Source: Ketogulonicigenium vulgare WSH-001
Lineage (GTDB): Bacteria; Pseudomonadota; Alphaproteobacteria; Rhodobacterales; Rhodobacteraceae
NCBI RefSeq assembly: GCF_000223375.1
Contig: NC_017384.1
Coordinates: forward strand, 2,048,501 to 2,112,500
Length of the DNA: 64,000 bases
Direction of reading: 5' to 3'
Shown here: positions 16,729 to 27,100 of the stretch, one piece after another
Layout: every line of letters begins with the position of its first letter
How positions within the stretch are numbered: position 1 is the first letter of the stretch
Notes under the pieces: generated by a model
What the model was told of the DNA's origin: nothing
Seen by the model: the letters and a program-made list of their open reading frames with translations, nothing else
Databases searched by the model: none
Translations under genes and position numbers: made by a program

Positions 16729-17316
16729 ATGATGATGCGGCGCCCTGTCGATTTGACCTCATTTGACCCCGCCCCCGCTGTGCCTGCGGGGCCGAGCGCG
16801 GATTATCTGGCCGGCTATGCCGATGCGATGGCCGAATGCGAACAGCGCGAGGCGGCCCGCACCGCCCATGCGCTGACAGAACTGGCCGCCCATTTTAGCG
16901 CGCTGGCCTTTACCCACAGCGATGCACGCCGCACCGTCCTGGCCAGCCTGACGCCCTTTTTTGACGCGCTGTGCCAACAGCTTTTACCTGGAACGCGCGG
17001 CACCAGCCTGCGCCTATACTTGGCCGAGGCCTTGGATCAGGCCGCTGCGCAGGATCTGCCCGCACATATCACGATCGACCTCGCACCCGAGGATCACGCC
17101 CTGATGACGGCCCATGCCGCGCAACTTCCCAGCTATTGCAGCTTGCAACTGCGCACGGAACTGCCGCCCGGCATGGTGTTGATCGGCACGAAGGCGGGGG
17201 AAACCTGCCTCGATGTGCAGGCCATTCATACATGTTTACAGGATCTGATGCAGATCGCCGCGCACATTATCGCAAAACCGCAGCCCGAGGAAAACCATGT
17301 CCGACACTCTGCCTGA
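16729..17316 (+). CDS. fliH: FliH-like export ATPase regulator
   Basis: 195-aa soluble protein whose place between fliF and fliN, together with its Gly-poor helical N-terminal region and compact C-terminal domain, fits FliH. FliH holds FliI at the export gate through FliN. Similarity by eye is weak, as is usual for this fast-evolving protein; LPPGMVLIGTKAGETCLDVQ resembles the C-terminal FliH/HrpE domain. The start lies 4 bases after the fliF stop. Its end overlaps fliN by 20 bases. Confidence 0.65.
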   Translation: MMMRRPVDLTSFDPAPAVPAGPSADYLAGYADAMAECEQREAARTAHALTELAAHFSALAFTHSDARRTVLASLTPFFDALCQQLLPGTRGTSLRLYLAEALDQAAAQDLPAHITIDLAPEDHALMTAHAAQLPSYCSLQLRTELPPGMVLIGTKAGETCLDVQAIHTCLQDLMQIAAHIIAKPQPEENHVRHSA

Positions 17317-17593
17317 CGCCAAACCCCTGCTAGAGGGTGCCAATCCCGCCCTGTGGAACGTACCGATCGAGGTTACAATCGCCGTCGGCCGCAGCCGCCC
17401 ATCGGTGCGCGAACTGCTGGCGCTGGAGGAAAACGCCGTGCTGCAACTCGACCGCCGCATTGATGATCCGGTCGAGATCTATATCGGCGACCGCTTGATC
17501 GCCCGCGGCGAATTGCAAGAATCCGAAGACGAGCCCGGCCAACTTGCCGTGCGTCTAACCGAAGTCGCCACAACCCCCGGCGAGCACCTTTAA
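17297..17593 (+). CDS. fliN: Flagellar motor switch protein FliN
   Basis: 98-aa C-ring protein. The SpoA/SurfB domain is complete: VPIEVTIAVGRSRPSVRELL, then DPVEIYIGDRLIARGEL and VRLTEVAT. It is short, as in many alphaproteobacteria that lack the N-terminal extension. It starts inside the end of fliH and ends one base before fliP. fliM and fliG, its usual C-ring partners, are not in this window. Confidence 0.95.
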   Translation: MSDTLPDAKPLLEGANPALWNVPIEVTIAVGRSRPSVRELLALEENAVLQLDRRIDDPVEIYIGDRLIARGELQESEDEPGQLAVRLTEVATTPGEHL

Positions 17594-17594
17594 C

Positions 17595-18329
17595 ATGCGG
17601 GCCATCGCGCTGTTCAGCGTCGCACTAACCCTTTTGGCGGGGGCGGCGGGTGCACAGGGAGTGGATATCCAATCCCTCGGGTTAGACTTTGGCGAGGGTT
17701 CGGTCGCCGGGCGCTCGGTGCAATTGTTGGTCATGGTGACCCTGATCAGCCTTGTGCCCGCGTTGGCGATCATGTTCACCAGCTTTCCGTTCATGGTGAC
17801 GGTGCTTTCGATCCTACGACAAGGCCTTGGGACACAGCAATCGCCGCCCAATATGCTGATCGTGACGCTGGCCTTGTTCCTGACATGGTATGTCATGGCG
17901 CCGGTGTTTGATGAGGCCTGGGCGAATGGCATCGCCCCTTTGCTGGAAGATCGTCTGCCGGTGGATGCAGCCCTGCGCGCGGCCATGGCCCCGTTTCAGA
18001 CCTTTATGTCCGGGCGCGTCGATCCGACGACCTACCAGACCATGGCCAGCCTGCGTCCTGATACTGTGGGCGTTGCCGTGACGGACGCGCCGCTGTCAAC
18101 GCTGGTGCCCAGCTTTCTTCTCAGCGAGCTGTCGCGCGCCTTTCAGATCGGCTTTCTGATCTTCCTGCCATTTCTGATCATTGATTTGGTCGTTGCGGCG
18201 GTGCTGATGTCGATGGGGATGATGATGGTGCCACCTGCGGTCGTCGCCTTGCCGTTCAAACTGGCCTTCTTTGTCGTCGCCGATGGCTGGAGCCTGCTCG
18301 CCAGCAGTCTGGTTCGCAACTATTTCTAA
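17595..18329 (+). CDS. fliP: Flagellar export gate protein FliP
   Basis: 244-aa protein with a cleavable signal peptide (ending near AGAAGAQG, residue 21), then four membrane segments and a periplasmic loop. Family motifs are clear: MFTSFPFMVTVLSILRQGLG with TQQSPPNMLIVTLALFLT, then PSFLLSELSRAFQIGFLIFL and DLVVAAVLMSMGMMMVPP. It builds the export pore with FliQ and FliR. It is the last gene of the fliF unit. Confidence 0.97.
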   Translation: MRAIALFSVALTLLAGAAGAQGVDIQSLGLDFGEGSVAGRSVQLLVMVTLISLVPALAIMFTSFPFMVTVLSILRQGLGTQQSPPNMLIVTLALFLTWYVMAPVFDEAWANGIAPLLEDRLPVDAALRAAMAPFQTFMSGRVDPTTYQTMASLRPDTVGVAVTDAPLSTLVPSFLLSELSRAFQIGFLIFLPFLIIDLVVAAVLMSMGMMMVPPAVVALPFKLAFFVVADGWSLLASSLVRNYF

Positions 18330-18332
18330 CCG

Positions 18333-18357
18333 CTAGGGCGCGCGACCTGCGCCCTAG
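18333..18357. terminator. Hairpin between convergent fliP and flgI
   Basis: CTAGGGCGC and GCGCCCTAG form a perfect 9-bp stem around a 7-base loop in the 24-bp gap between the two convergent genes. It overlaps the flgI stop codon. There is no strong U-run, so it may be a weak bidirectional terminator or only an mRNA 3'-end stabiliser. Confidence 0.5.
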
Positions 18358-19463
18358 TAGACGATGAATTCGGCATGCAACGCGCCAGCGGCGCGGATGC
18401 TTTTCAGGATATCGATCATATCATGCGGCGCGACGCCCAAGGCGTTCATGCCTGCGACCAATTCAGATAAAGAGGTGCCAGTGTTCACCTCGGCCATGCC
18501 GCCTGTGCCCGGATCGACCGACAGCGCCGCGGTGCTTTGCGGCACAACAACCGTCTCGCCGTTCGAGAACGGATTTGGCTGCACAACCATCGGGCTTTCC
18601 TCGACCCGCACAGTCAATCTCCCCTGCGAGACGGCGACACGGCTGATCCGCACGTCTTCGCCAATCACAATCGTGCCCGAGCGTTGATCAACCACCACGC
18701 GCGCGCGGATTTCCGGCTCGACCAGGATGTTCTCAATCTGACTCATGGCATGGGCGGGTGAGGAGGCTTGGGTCTGCGCGATGCTGACAATGACGGTGCC
18801 GGCGTCCTGCATCACAGCGACCGCGCGACCAAAGGTCTGGTTCACAGCCGTTTCAATCCGCGCAGCCGTGGTAAAATCCGGCGTGCGCAGCGCAAGACGC
18901 ACATTGCTGAGGGTGCGAAAATCAAAATCAACCTCGCGCTCAATCGTCGCCCCTGCCGGAATGACGCCGGCCGTTGGAACGCCCTGCGTGACGCGGGCCG
19001 CCTGCGCCTCGGCCGAAAAGCCACCGGCGATGATTGTACCCTGCGCAACGGCGTATATCTCGCCATCTGCAGCATTAAGCGGCGTCATAACCAATGTGCC
19101 GCCCAGCAGGCTGGAGGCATCGCCAATCGCGGATACGGTCACATCCATCGGACTGCCCGCACGCGCAAAGGGTGGCAGGCGCGCGGTGACCATGACCGCC
19201 GCGACATTGCGCGGGCGAAATTGCTCGCCCGTAATATTCACGCCAAGGCGTTCCAGCACATTGGCCATAATCTCTTCGGTAAAGGGCGCGTTGCGGATGC
19301 CATCTCCCGTGCCGTTCAGGCCGACGACCAGACCGTATCCAACCAGATCATTGCCGCGGACGCCGTCGAATTCGACCAGATCCTTTAGCCGCGTCGGCGC
19401 GGCCTGCAAGGGAACAGTGACCAGCGCCATCGCGGCGCAGGCCGCCAGCAAAATTGCACGCAT
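18354..19463 (-). CDS. flgI: Flagellar P-ring protein FlgI
   Basis: 369-aa periplasmic protein that polymerises around the rod as the P ring, helped by FlgA. It has a signal peptide (MRAILLAACAAMALVTVPLQA), then the strongly conserved start of the mature protein (LKDLVEFDGVRGNDLVGYGL, VVGLNGTGDG) and the C-terminal HDMIDILKSIRAAGALHAEF. The length is standard. It is the last gene of the flgE-flgK-flgL-flgI unit. Confidence 0.97.
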   Translation of the reverse strand: MRAILLAACAAMALVTVPLQAAPTRLKDLVEFDGVRGNDLVGYGLVVGLNGTGDGIRNAPFTEEIMANVLERLGVNITGEQFRPRNVAAVMVTARLPPFARAGSPMDVTVSAIGDASSLLGGTLVMTPLNAADGEIYAVAQGTIIAGGFSAEAQAARVTQGVPTAGVIPAGATIEREVDFDFRTLSNVRLALRTPDFTTAARIETAVNQTFGRAVAVMQDAGTVIVSIAQTQASSPAHAMSQIENILVEPEIRARVVVDQRSGTIVIGEDVRISRVAVSQGRLTVRVEESPMVVQPNPFSNGETVVVPQSTAALSVDPGTGGMAEVNTGTSLSELVAGMNALGVAPHDMIDILKSIRAAGALHAEFIVY

Positions 19464-19465
19464 CT

Positions 19466-20467
19466 CTACCTCAGATAATTGGTCAGTGTCAGCGCCGCGA
19501 GGCGCGCCGTCAGCGTATAATGCAACTCGAGCTGGTCCGAGACTGCCTGCAGGGCTGTCGCGGCCTCGAACGTATCCACCTGCGCCAGATCATTGCGGGC
19601 TGTGCCAAGGCTGGTTTTTTCGGCGGCCAATCGCGTCTGGCTTTGCGCAAGCGTTTGCTCTGCAAGACCTACGCGGGCGCGCACTTCGGTCAGGCCGCTG
19701 GCCTGGGTTATCAGCCCCTCACCCGCCTTGTTCAAAAGCTGCGCCTGCGCGACCCCGGAAAAGCCAAGCCGGTCGGCAATCGCGGCGGTCGCAAGATCTT
19801 GCAGAAGTTGCATCACCACCGGATCATCCGCGCGCACGTCCAACGCGACGGATAGATCCTTGTCGATCTGCCGTCCCATATTTTGCGTATTGCCTTGATA
19901 TCCTTCGGCTGGATCAGTCGGAAAAATATCCGCGAACCATTCCGCGATACCATTTTGGACATCACTGACCGTGACGGCCCCACCGATATAGGTCTCGATG
20001 GCGCTCAGCATGACATCCGCCGAAGCTGTCGCCGGGGCGCCAGATGCCGTGCCCGCGAATAGCGTCACGCCGCCGATCTGGGTGTTGAGGGCCGAAATCA
20101 GCTGGGCAAAGCCGTTGCGCGCCGCCTCGGCCCCGGCGCTGAGTTCAACCTGTGTGGCTTGCGGGCTGATGGCAATCAGCTGTGTGCTGATCGTGCTGCG
20201 CTGCAGGTCGATATTTTCCAGCGCGCTTTGTGCTGCGGCAAGCTGCGTGGCCATCAGACTCCCCGCCTTTGAATAGCTGGCGATCATGCCAAGACGATAG
20301 TCATGTGCGGCGAACTGATTGGCCCGCGTGCCCAGCTGCGCTGGCAAATCATGCGCCTCGCCGGATGCGACCTCGGCCGTCAGGATGGCCAAACGCTCTC
20401 GCATCTGCACATTCGCCTGCTGGTTCGCGAAATGACGACCTAGGTCACTGAGCGGTGTAAAGGCCAT
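19466..20467 (-). CDS. flgL: Hook-filament junction protein FlgL
   Basis: 333-aa axial protein of the flagellin/HAP3 family that joins hook to filament. The N-terminal flagellin-like helix (MAFTPLSDLGRHFANQQANV) and a helical C-terminus with SQTRLAAEKTSLGTARNDLA are visible. The alphaproteobacterial form is variable in the middle. The start at 20467 lies one base after the flgK stop; a longer in-frame start would run backwards into flgK. Confidence 0.88.
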   Translation of the reverse strand: MAFTPLSDLGRHFANQQANVQMRERLAILTAEVASGEAHDLPAQLGTRANQFAAHDYRLGMIASYSKAGSLMATQLAAAQSALENIDLQRSTISTQLIAISPQATQVELSAGAEAARNGFAQLISALNTQIGGVTLFAGTASGAPATASADVMLSAIETYIGGAVTVSDVQNGIAEWFADIFPTDPAEGYQGNTQNMGRQIDKDLSVALDVRADDPVVMQLLQDLATAAIADRLGFSGVAQAQLLNKAGEGLITQASGLTEVRARVGLAEQTLAQSQTRLAAEKTSLGTARNDLAQVDTFEAATALQAVSDQLELHYTLTARLAALTLTNYLR

Positions 20468-20468
20468 G

Positions 20469-21875
20469 TCAAATCTCCAACAGGGTTTGCAGCATTCCGT
20501 CCACGGCCTGAAGGACCTTGGCATTCGCCGCGTAAGAGGTTTCGATCAAAAGCAATTTCTGCATTTCACGGTCGGTATCGACGCCCTGCGCGGCCTCGGC
20601 ACTGTACAGGCTGTTGAACAGGGCGGATTGATAGCTGGCCTCGCGATCGCTGCTGACGCGCGCGGCAGCGATGTCGTTCAAAACGCCGGCGGCCAGCGCG
20701 CTGCTTTGGCCCAGTGCCGACGACCAGCGGTTGAGCTGCACCGCGCTGCCCACGGCGGTGCCGCCGCCATACAGGCCGTCGCGCAAAAGTTGCGCGCTGC
20801 CGCCTTGGGCGGGGTCAATCAGCGTGTTCAACCGTAGCCGCGCGGAAAGTCCTGTTGCATCGCTGGGATCAACAAGACCGCCTGAATCGGTAAACAGGCC
20901 AAGACCTCCAGCAATGCTGGGGTCATTCGCGCTATCTTGGAACTTCAGCGCAAGATCGGCGGCAATCTCATCCAGCCCCGATTGTGCGGCCGTCAGCACC
21001 GTATCACGCAGGGCAAAGGCTGCGCCCAGCGTGCCGCCCGCCAGCTTGCCCATCCCGCCGCTCGCATCCAGCGGACGGCCATCGACCAGCACACCCGACA
21101 GCAGCCCGTTCTCCAGTGTCATATCGGCGGTGATCGTGTGGGAATGCGTAAAGCTGAATGTTGCTGCGCTGTTATCGACCAGCATCACCCCGCCCGGCGC
21201 CATCAGGGCGACGGCCCCATTGTCGCGCGGCACTTCGGTCAGCGGCACAAGCGAGGCGACCTGATCGATCAGTATGGCGCGCTGATCCATCAACCCCGCC
21301 GCATCTGCACCTGTGGTGAGCGCACGGCTGATCTGCGTGTTCAGCGCGGCAATCTGTGTCAGGCTGGTGTTCAACGCTTTGATCTGCGTGGCGATATCCG
21401 CATCGGCATCGACGCGCATTTGCTGCACCTTGGCCGCGCTGGCGTTCAGGGTGCTGACCACAGCTTGCAACGCCTGCTGTGCCGCCTGCAGCCCCGCATC
21501 GGAACTGGGTTCCGCCGCAGCGGCAACCAAAGCCTGCTCTAGCGCGCCAATCCGACCCGCGATGGAACCCGCATCTGCGGCGCTGCCCATCGCAACCTCA
21601 AGCCGCGCCAAGCCGTCGGATAGCGCGAGGGCCCCCGACATATGTGTCTGTGCGGCCCGCCGATCCGCTGTGATCGCGGCATTCACCGCGCGCGTGACGC
21701 CATCAACCGTCACCCCCGCGCCGCGCCCGCCGATGGAGCTGGCGGACAGCGCCACCTCGCGCCGCGCATAGCCCTCGGTCAGCGCGTTCGAGATATTGGA
21801 TGAAATCACCTCGGTCTGGCGCGAGACGGCGGCAAGGCCAGATAAAGCATTGCCCAGCGAATAGGTCAGGCTCAT
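20469..21875 (-). CDS. flgK: Hook-associated protein FlgK
   Basis: 468-aa hook-filament junction protein 1. It has the axial N-terminal signature (SSNISNALTEGYARREVALS near residue 26) and the C-terminal signature (EMQKLLLIETSYAANAKVLQ near residue 438). The middle is shorter than in enterobacteria but usual for this group. A CGGAG ribosome site precedes the ATG. It lies between flgE and flgL. Confidence 0.94.
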   Translation of the reverse strand: MSLTYSLGNALSGLAAVSRQTEVISSNISNALTEGYARREVALSASSIGGRGAGVTVDGVTRAVNAAITADRRAAQTHMSGALALSDGLARLEVAMGSAADAGSIAGRIGALEQALVAAAAEPSSDAGLQAAQQALQAVVSTLNASAAKVQQMRVDADADIATQIKALNTSLTQIAALNTQISRALTTGADAAGLMDQRAILIDQVASLVPLTEVPRDNGAVALMAPGGVMLVDNSAATFSFTHSHTITADMTLENGLLSGVLVDGRPLDASGGMGKLAGGTLGAAFALRDTVLTAAQSGLDEIAADLALKFQDSANDPSIAGGLGLFTDSGGLVDPSDATGLSARLRLNTLIDPAQGGSAQLLRDGLYGGGTAVGSAVQLNRWSSALGQSSALAAGVLNDIAAARVSSDREASYQSALFNSLYSAEAAQGVDTDREMQKLLLIETSYAANAKVLQAVDGMLQTLLEI

Positions 21876-21887
21876 GGCGCGGCTCCG

Positions 21888-23186
21888 TTAACGTTTCAGA
21901 TTGGTGGTTTCCTGCAGCATCTCGTCCACGGTCTGGATGACCTTGGCGTTCGAGGAATAGGCACGTTGGGTCTGGATCATCTGCGTCAGCTCCGTCGCCA
22001 CATCGACGGCAGATCCCTCACTCGCATAGCCCAGCATCTCGCCGGTCGGCCCCGCGCCCGCGTCCCACAAAAAGAACGCGCCGCTGTCTTGACTGACCGC
22101 ATAGGTCTGGCTGCCCAAGGCCTGCAAACCGTTCACATTGGGTACATCAACCACGGGAATCTGATACAGCAGCCGTGTCAGGCCGTTGCTGTAGGTGCCA
22201 TAAAGCTTGCCGCTTGCATCCACTTCGACCCCCGTCAACGTGCCCGAGGGCGCCCCATCGCGTGTCACGGCCACGGGTGCAAATCCGTCGGACAATTGCG
22301 TCATCCCATCCGCCTGCCCCGGCACGCCAAGGTTGATCGTCAGCGGCCCAGAGGCGACATCGATCGACATGAGACCCGTCGCAGGGTCATAGGGGCCACC
22401 CGCAATCGTGGTCACCGACAGCAATCGCCCGCCCCCCGTGCGCGAATCATCGAACACCAGATCATAGGTGCCAACCAGCGCCCCGCCCTGGGCGTCGTCA
22501 TAGATCTCGACCGTCCAGGTGTTCGATTCGCCCGTCGCGGGAACGGTGGGGATATAATTCACGCTCAGCGTTTTGGTCTTACCAAGGTTGTCGTAATATT
22601 CGATGACCTGCGTCTCGACCGTGCCGGTGGCGCCCGCCTCGGTCGACGTCGCAGGCAGGTTCGCGGCCAGTGTCAGTTGCGTTGTGGGGGACCCTACCAC
22701 TTGGTTCGTCAGCACGCGCACCGGCGTCAGGCCCGATGTCGTGTCGCGCGACTGCGTGCCGATTGATCCGGTGCTGTCGGCCGCCCAGCCCATCAACACA
22801 TGGCCACTGGCAGTGGTCAGATACCCCGCCGCATTCGGGCTGAACGATCCGGTCGTCGTCATTTGAAACGGCAGCGCGCCGCCCGCTTCAATCGCGGATA
22901 GCGTGGTGACTGGCAAAAAGCCCCGCCCGCTGATCGCGATATCAGTTGCATTGCTGGTCGAGACCAGCGGCCCGCGTTCATCAATCACCCGCGTCGCGGT
23001 GGTGCGCACGCCGCCTGCGGTATATTTCGTGCTGCTGCTGCCGATGACCATCGCATAGAACTCGGTCTGGGCGCGCTTATAGCCGTTGGTCGAGGAATTC
23101 GCGATATTGTCCGAGATCGTCGCCAGCTTGTTCGCGTTGGCCGACAGGCCCGCAACGCCTGCGTTCATCGAAGAAGAAATAGACAT
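21888..23186 (-). CDS. flgE: Flagellar hook protein FlgE
   Basis: 432-aa hook subunit. It has the N-terminal axial signature (ISDNIANSSTNGYKRAQTEF near residue 24), an FlgE central region with YDNLGKTKTLSVNYIPTVP, and the C-terminal VDVATELTQMIQTQRAYSSN. I start it at 23186 (MSISSSMNAG) because AAAAGG is 6 bases upstream. It heads the flgE-K-L-I unit. flgD, normally just upstream, is not here. Confidence 0.95.
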   Translation of the reverse strand: MSISSSMNAGVAGLSANANKLATISDNIANSSTNGYKRAQTEFYAMVIGSSSTKYTAGGVRTTATRVIDERGPLVSTSNATDIAISGRGFLPVTTLSAIEAGGALPFQMTTTGSFSPNAAGYLTTASGHVLMGWAADSTGSIGTQSRDTTSGLTPVRVLTNQVVGSPTTQLTLAANLPATSTEAGATGTVETQVIEYYDNLGKTKTLSVNYIPTVPATGESNTWTVEIYDDAQGGALVGTYDLVFDDSRTGGGRLLSVTTIAGGPYDPATGLMSIDVASGPLTINLGVPGQADGMTQLSDGFAPVAVTRDGAPSGTLTGVEVDASGKLYGTYSNGLTRLLYQIPVVDVPNVNGLQALGSQTYAVSQDSGAFFLWDAGAGPTGEMLGYASEGSAVDVATELTQMIQTQRAYSSNAKVIQTVDEMLQETTNLKR

Positions 23187-23241
23187 GCGGCACCTTTTCA
23201 ACTGTGGGAATCATCCGTGATGCTCAGGCTAGGCAGAGGGT

Positions 23242-23257
23242 CTTAACAATCCGTCAG
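23242..23257 (-). promoter_or_regulatory. CtrA-like box upstream of flgE
   Basis: On the minus strand CTGACGGATTGTTAAG lies 56 bp before the flgE start and overlaps the motB stop codon. It matches the fliF/fliL box (CTAACCGATTGTTAAG) at 14 of 16 positions, with the same orientation and similar distance to the start codon. This suggests a shared class of flagellar promoter. Confidence 0.5.
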
Positions 23258-24069
23258 CGACCATTGCGCAGGACGGTGATTTCAACGCGATCATTGCGCT
23301 GTACCGTTGGATCAAGGGTGATCGGGCTGCGGTCAGCGTGACCTGTCACGCGGCGCAGGCGCACGGGCGCGACGCCTGCCCCCTCCAGCGCGGCGCGTAT
23401 AGTATCGGCGCGGGCGGCTGTCAGCGCCCATGCGCCCTGATCAGTGCCCGCCTGTTGCGGCAGATGCGCCGCCACAGCGATACCGTTCTCCACCTGCGCC
23501 GCAACGCTGGCAATCATCTGGATAATCGCAAGACTAAGCGGCGTCAGCACTGTGCCACCGGGCTGAAAAACCGGCGCATCGGGGGTGGAAAACACCTCGA
23601 TCACCAGCCCCTCGTCCGTCATGCGTGTGATGATATGGCGCTGGATCGCGTCATCGACCAGACTTTCGCCGCTTTGGCCGGACAGCACCCGCGCGATATC
23701 CTCGAGTGCGAGGATATCACTGGATTGGGCGGCACTGGCGCCGCGCGCGGTGGGCATCCGGCCCGTGATGTAATCCATGCCGCTGCCGACAGCGGGGCCG
23801 ACCTGCTGCGATTGGCTGTCGCGCCCACCGAACATACCATCCGCGCCGCCACTGACCGTGCTGACAGGCGTTCCGGTGGCAAAGAAATTCGCCAACCCGT
23901 CGCGCTGCTCTTCGGTGATGGAATTGATGATCCACATCAGCAAAAAGAACGCCATCATCGCGGTGACGAAATCGGCATAGGCGACCTTCCACGCGCCGCC
24001 ATGATGGCCGCCGCCCGCGACCACCTTTTTGCGTTTGATAATGATGCGCTGATTTCCCGTCTGTGCCAT
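23254..24069 (-). CDS. motB: Flagellar motor stator protein MotB
   Basis: 271-aa stator subunit with a single N-terminal membrane helix and an OmpA-like peptidoglycan-binding domain. The ion-binding Asp is in YADFVTAMMAFFLLMW near residue 30. The OmpA region includes LTAARADTIRAALEGAGV and a conserved RNDRVEI near the end. The basic N-terminus (IIIKRKK) is family-like. I start at 24069 (MAQTGNQR); a longer frame to 24108 adds non-family residues. Confidence 0.93.
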   Translation of the reverse strand: MAQTGNQRIIIKRKKVVAGGGHHGGAWKVAYADFVTAMMAFFLLMWIINSITEEQRDGLANFFATGTPVSTVSGGADGMFGGRDSQSQQVGPAVGSGMDYITGRMPTARGASAAQSSDILALEDIARVLSGQSGESLVDDAIQRHIITRMTDEGLVIEVFSTPDAPVFQPGGTVLTPLSLAIIQMIASVAAQVENGIAVAAHLPQQAGTDQGAWALTAARADTIRAALEGAGVAPVRLRRVTGHADRSPITLDPTVQRNDRVEITVLRNGR

Positions 24070-24131
24070 GCCGACCCCGCCAAATTGCAGGGTCAGACTA
24101 ACGTGCAAGGGATGAAGCCCCTGTTAATGAA

Positions 24132-24157
24132 AAAGCCCCGCACGGGGCGGGGCTTTC
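24132..24157 (-). terminator. Rho-independent terminator of gltB
   Basis: Read on the minus strand, AAAGCCCCGC and GCGGGGCTTT form a 10-bp stem with a 5-base loop, followed by a short T-run (TTTTTC) just 3 bases after the gltB stop codon. It separates gltB from motB. Confidence 0.85.
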
Positions 24158-24159
24158 TC

Positions 24160-27100
24160 TTATTCTGCGGGAACTGCGACCACTTCGGTCGTCAGCGGAT
24201 GTTTCAGGCTGGCGAGCATCTCGGTCGGGCAGACCTGCAAGAAGTTCGGCACTTCGGCATCCCAATTCGCCAAGATCTCGATCGCCTTGCGCGATCCTGT
24301 CTCGTGGGCATGACGCTCGATCATCGCGCGCAGCTCGGCCTCCCAATGGGTGACGGTGATCGGACAGGTGACCAGCGTTTCCATATTGATCATCGCCGAG
24401 GCACGCCCTTCGGGATCATAAAGATACGCCATACCGCCCGTCATGCCTGCGCCAAAGTTCGCGCCAATCGTGCCGAGGATCACAGCCGTGCCGCCGGTCA
24501 TATATTCACAACCGTTGGTGCCACAGCCTTCGATCACGACCTTTGCGCCCGAGTTACGGACCGCGAAACGCTCGCCCGCACGGCCAGCCGCAAACAGGTA
24601 ACCGTCGGTCGCACCATAAAGCACGGTGTTGCCGATGATCGTGTTTTCCGCCGCAACCAAGGGCGAGGACATCGGCGGGCGCACGATAATCGTGCCGCCT
24701 GACAGGCCCTTGCCGACATAGTCATTCGCCTCGCCAGACACTTCGATCTTCAGCCCGTGGACCGCAAAGGCCCCCAGACTTTGACCGGCCGATCCCGTCA
24801 GCTTCAGCGTCAGGTGATCGTCTTGCAGGCTGTTGCGCATCCCGAACTTGGTCACGATATGGCTAGAGACGCGCGTCCCGATGGTGCGCAGCGTGTTCTG
24901 CACCGCGTAATCAAGCTGCATCTTTTCGCCGTCGTTCAAGAACCGCTGCGCGTCCTTGACGATTTCGGCGTCCAGCGTGTCCGGCACCGCGTTGCGCGGG
25001 CGGCTGCGGTCATAGGTGTGACGCTTGGAGCCATCCACCTGGATCAGCAGCGGGTTCAGGTCGAGGTCGTCAAGACGCGCCGAACCACGGCTGATCTGCG
25101 ACAGCAGATCCGCGCGGCCGATCACCTCATCCAGGCTGCGCGCACCGATGCTGGCCAGAATCTCGCGCACTTCGGTGGCATAGAAGGTGATCAGGTTGAC
25201 CACTTTATCGGCCGAGCCGGTGAACTTCTGGCGCAGTTCGGGGTTCTGGGTGCAGACGCCCACCGGGCAGGTGTTCGACTGGCACTGACGCACCATGATA
25301 CAGCCCATCGCGATCAGCGCAGCAGTGCCGATGCCGTATTCCTCGGCCCCCAGCATCGCAGCGATGACGATATCGCGGCCGGTGCGCAGACCGCCATCGG
25401 TGCGCAAAGTGACGCGATCACGCAGGTTGTTCATCGTCAGAACCTGATGCGCCTCGGTCAGGCCCATCTCCCACGGCAGGCCCGCGTGTTTGATCGATGT
25501 GCCCGGGCTTGCGCCCGTACCGCCGTTATGGCCCGAGACCAGAATGACATCGGCCTTGGCCTTGGCCACACCCGCCGCAATCGTACCAACGCCCGAGGAC
25601 GAGACCAGCTTGACCGTCACTTTACAGCGCGGGTTGATCTGTTTCAGGTCATAGATCAGCTGCGCCAGATCCTCGATCGAATAGATATCGTGGTGCGGCG
25701 GCGGCGAGATCAGCGTCACGCCCTTGGTCGAGTGACGCAGACGGGCGATCAGCTCGGTCACTTTCATGCCGGGCAGCTGGCCACCTTCGCCGGGTTTCGC
25801 GCCTTGGGCGACCTTGATCTCCAGTTCCTCGCAGGCATTCAGATATTCGGCGGTCACACCGAAACGGCCCGAAGCCACCTGTTTGATCTTGGCACAAGGG
25901 TTGTCGCCGTTGGGCAGCGGATGGCTGTGCGCCGGGTCCTCGCCGCCCTCGCCGCTGTCGGATTTCGCACCGATGCGGTTCATGGCGATGTTCAGCGTCA
26001 TATGCGCCTCGGGCGAGAGCGCGCCAAGGCTCATGCCGGGCGTCACAAAGCGCTTGCGGATCGAGGTGATGCTTTCCACTTCCTCGATCGGCACGGCGCC
26101 GCCCAGCGGCTTGATCGCCAGCAGGTCGCGCAGATGGATCGGCGGGTTCGCCTGCATCGCCTGCGAATAGCGCTGCCACAGCTCGTAGCTGGCGCGGTCA
26201 CAGGCGGCTTGCAACATATGCATCGTCTGCGCTTCCCAAGCGTGCTTTTCGCCCGAACGGCGCGACTTGTAAAAGCCGCCGATCGGCAACACGTCCTGGC
26301 CGCCCTTCCAGCCCAAAGCATGGACCTGTTCGGCCTTGTGCTGGATGCCGATCAGACCGATGCCCGAGATGCGCGATTGCATGCCGGGGAAATATTCATC
26401 GACCATCGAGCGCGACAGACCGACAGCCTCGAAATTCAGGCCGCCGCGATAGGACGAGATGACCGAAATGCCCATCTTGGCCATGATTTTCAAAAGGCCG
26501 GCATTCACCGCCTCGCGATAGCGGCGCATCGCATCTTCCAGCGTGCCGTCCAGCAAGCCGCGCTCGATCCGGTCGCCGATGGAATCCTCGGCAAGGTAAG
26601 CGTTCACGGTTGTCGCGCCAGAGGAGATCAGCACGGCAAAGTAATGGGGGTCGATACATTCCGCGGCGCGCACGTTCAACGAACAGAAAGTCCGCAGGCC
26701 CTTGCGCGTCAACCAGCTATGAACAGCCGAGGTCGCAAGGATCATCGGCATCGCCACACGGGTTTCCGACTGGAATTCATCGGTCAGCACGATATGGCTC
26801 GCGCCCGAACGCACGGCATCTTCGGCCTCGGCGCGGATACGTTCCAGCCCGCCGCGCAGCGCGTCTTGGGTGCTGCCCGCATCAAAGGTGCAGTCGATGG
26901 TGACAACGCCCGCGCCATCGAATTGACGCAGCAGCTCCTCGAACTCGCCGGTGCAGATGAACGGCGTGTCCATGACCAGCGTTTCGGTCTGGTTGCTGCT
27001 TTCGTCCAGCACGTTCTTGAGGTTGCCAAAGCGCGTCTTCAGCGACATCACGCGGCTTTCGCGCAAGCTGTCGATCGGCGGGTTGGTGACCTGGCTAAAG

